Shown: positions 63,599-63,709 of the stretch, piece by piece | Layout: every line of letters begins with the position of its first letter | Position numbering within the stretch: position 1 is the first letter of the stretch | Origin: Arenibacter sp. F20364 | GTDB taxonomy: Bacteria > Bacteroidota > Bacteroidia > Flavobacteriales > Flavobacteriaceae | Assembly (NCBI RefSeq): GCF_023015905.1 | Contig: NZ_JALKBD010000029.1 | Coordinates: 1 to 63,709 of the forward strand | DNA length: 63,709 nucleotides | Reading direction: 5' to 3' | The notes under the pieces: generated by a model | The model's database searches: none | What the model saw: the letters and a program-made list of their open reading frames with translations, nothing else | Told to the model about the DNA's origin: nothing | Made by a program: the position numbers and the translations under genes

Positions 63599-63709
63599 AT
63601 AATTATAGGGCCTACAAGAAATTGGGGGCCTTTTTGGTTTTACAAAAGGCTCAGAAAAGGCTCACTTTTTTTAAAACTGATAGAGCATTTCGGCATGGAT
63701 ACATAGCTG
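63599..63709. other. Downstream flank of tRNA-Arg to the window edge
   Basis: T-rich stretch after a weak GGCC-based hairpin near 63608-63635 may terminate the tRNA transcript. GGCTCA occurs twice in short order (about 63648 and 63658). On the minus strand a frame is open from the window edge to TAA near 63644 and could be the C-terminus of a gene outside the window; 111 bases are too few to tell. Confidence 0.3.

Overview
The window is AT-rich chromosomal DNA of a Bacteroidetes bacterium, most likely a marine member of the Flavobacteriaceae. The reasons are two SusC/SusD pairs, a hybrid two-component system, the TamL/TamB pair, DUF4249 and DUF4625 lipoproteins, and promoters of the TTG-N19/21-TAnnTTTG type. 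The genus (Maribacter/Zobellia/Arenibacter-like) is a guess.

Layout. 1-427: end of a toxin-antitoxin pair. 428-1354: non-coding, with four 92-bp tandem repeats and several hairpins. 1355-8396: a metal-type regulon of eight minus-strand genes (flavin oxidoreductase, HMA-like small protein, methyltransferase, MerC-like membrane protein, small His/Cys protein, TonB receptor, two DUF4625 lipoproteins), divergent from a Fur/Zur-family regulator. 8843-13705: a SusC/SusD pair with no enzymes beside it. 14409-18218: stand-alone genes (YihY/BrkB membrane protein, receiver protein, VOC protein, AI-2E-type permease, CsbD) and a candidate structured RNA at 17774-17853. 18401-25718: TamL and TamB. 26069-34933: a DUF808 protein; an ECF sigma/anti-sigma/DUF4097/outer membrane protein operon; a TonB receptor with DUF4249 lipoprotein; a HAD phosphatase.

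35028-55891 is a polysaccharide utilization locus for acetylated glucuronoxylan: esterase, GH67 alpha-glucuronidase, hybrid two-component sensor-regulator, GH10 xylanase lipoprotein, GPH-type transporter, cytoplasmic GH43, a VCBS/ASPIC lipoprotein and a SusC/SusD pair. The expected flow is cleavage at the surface by GH10, import through SusCD, trimming in the periplasm by the esterase and GH67, uptake across the inner membrane by the GPH permease, and release of pentoses by GH43.

56398-62145 is a compact sucrose module: a LacI regulator divergent from an SLC45-type transporter, a PfkB kinase and a GH13_18 sucrose phosphorylase. Sucrose would be imported intact, split by phosphate to glucose-1-phosphate and fructose, and the fructose phosphorylated. 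Two LacI-type palindromes lie in the divergent gap. The window ends with a GAF histidine kinase and a tRNA-Arg(TCT) that has a clear flavobacterial promoter.

All functions are read from protein sequence and gene context; no database search was run. The most promising lead for something undescribed is the metal-type regulon at 1355-8396, which combines redox, methyl-transfer and receptor genes under a Zur-like regulator.
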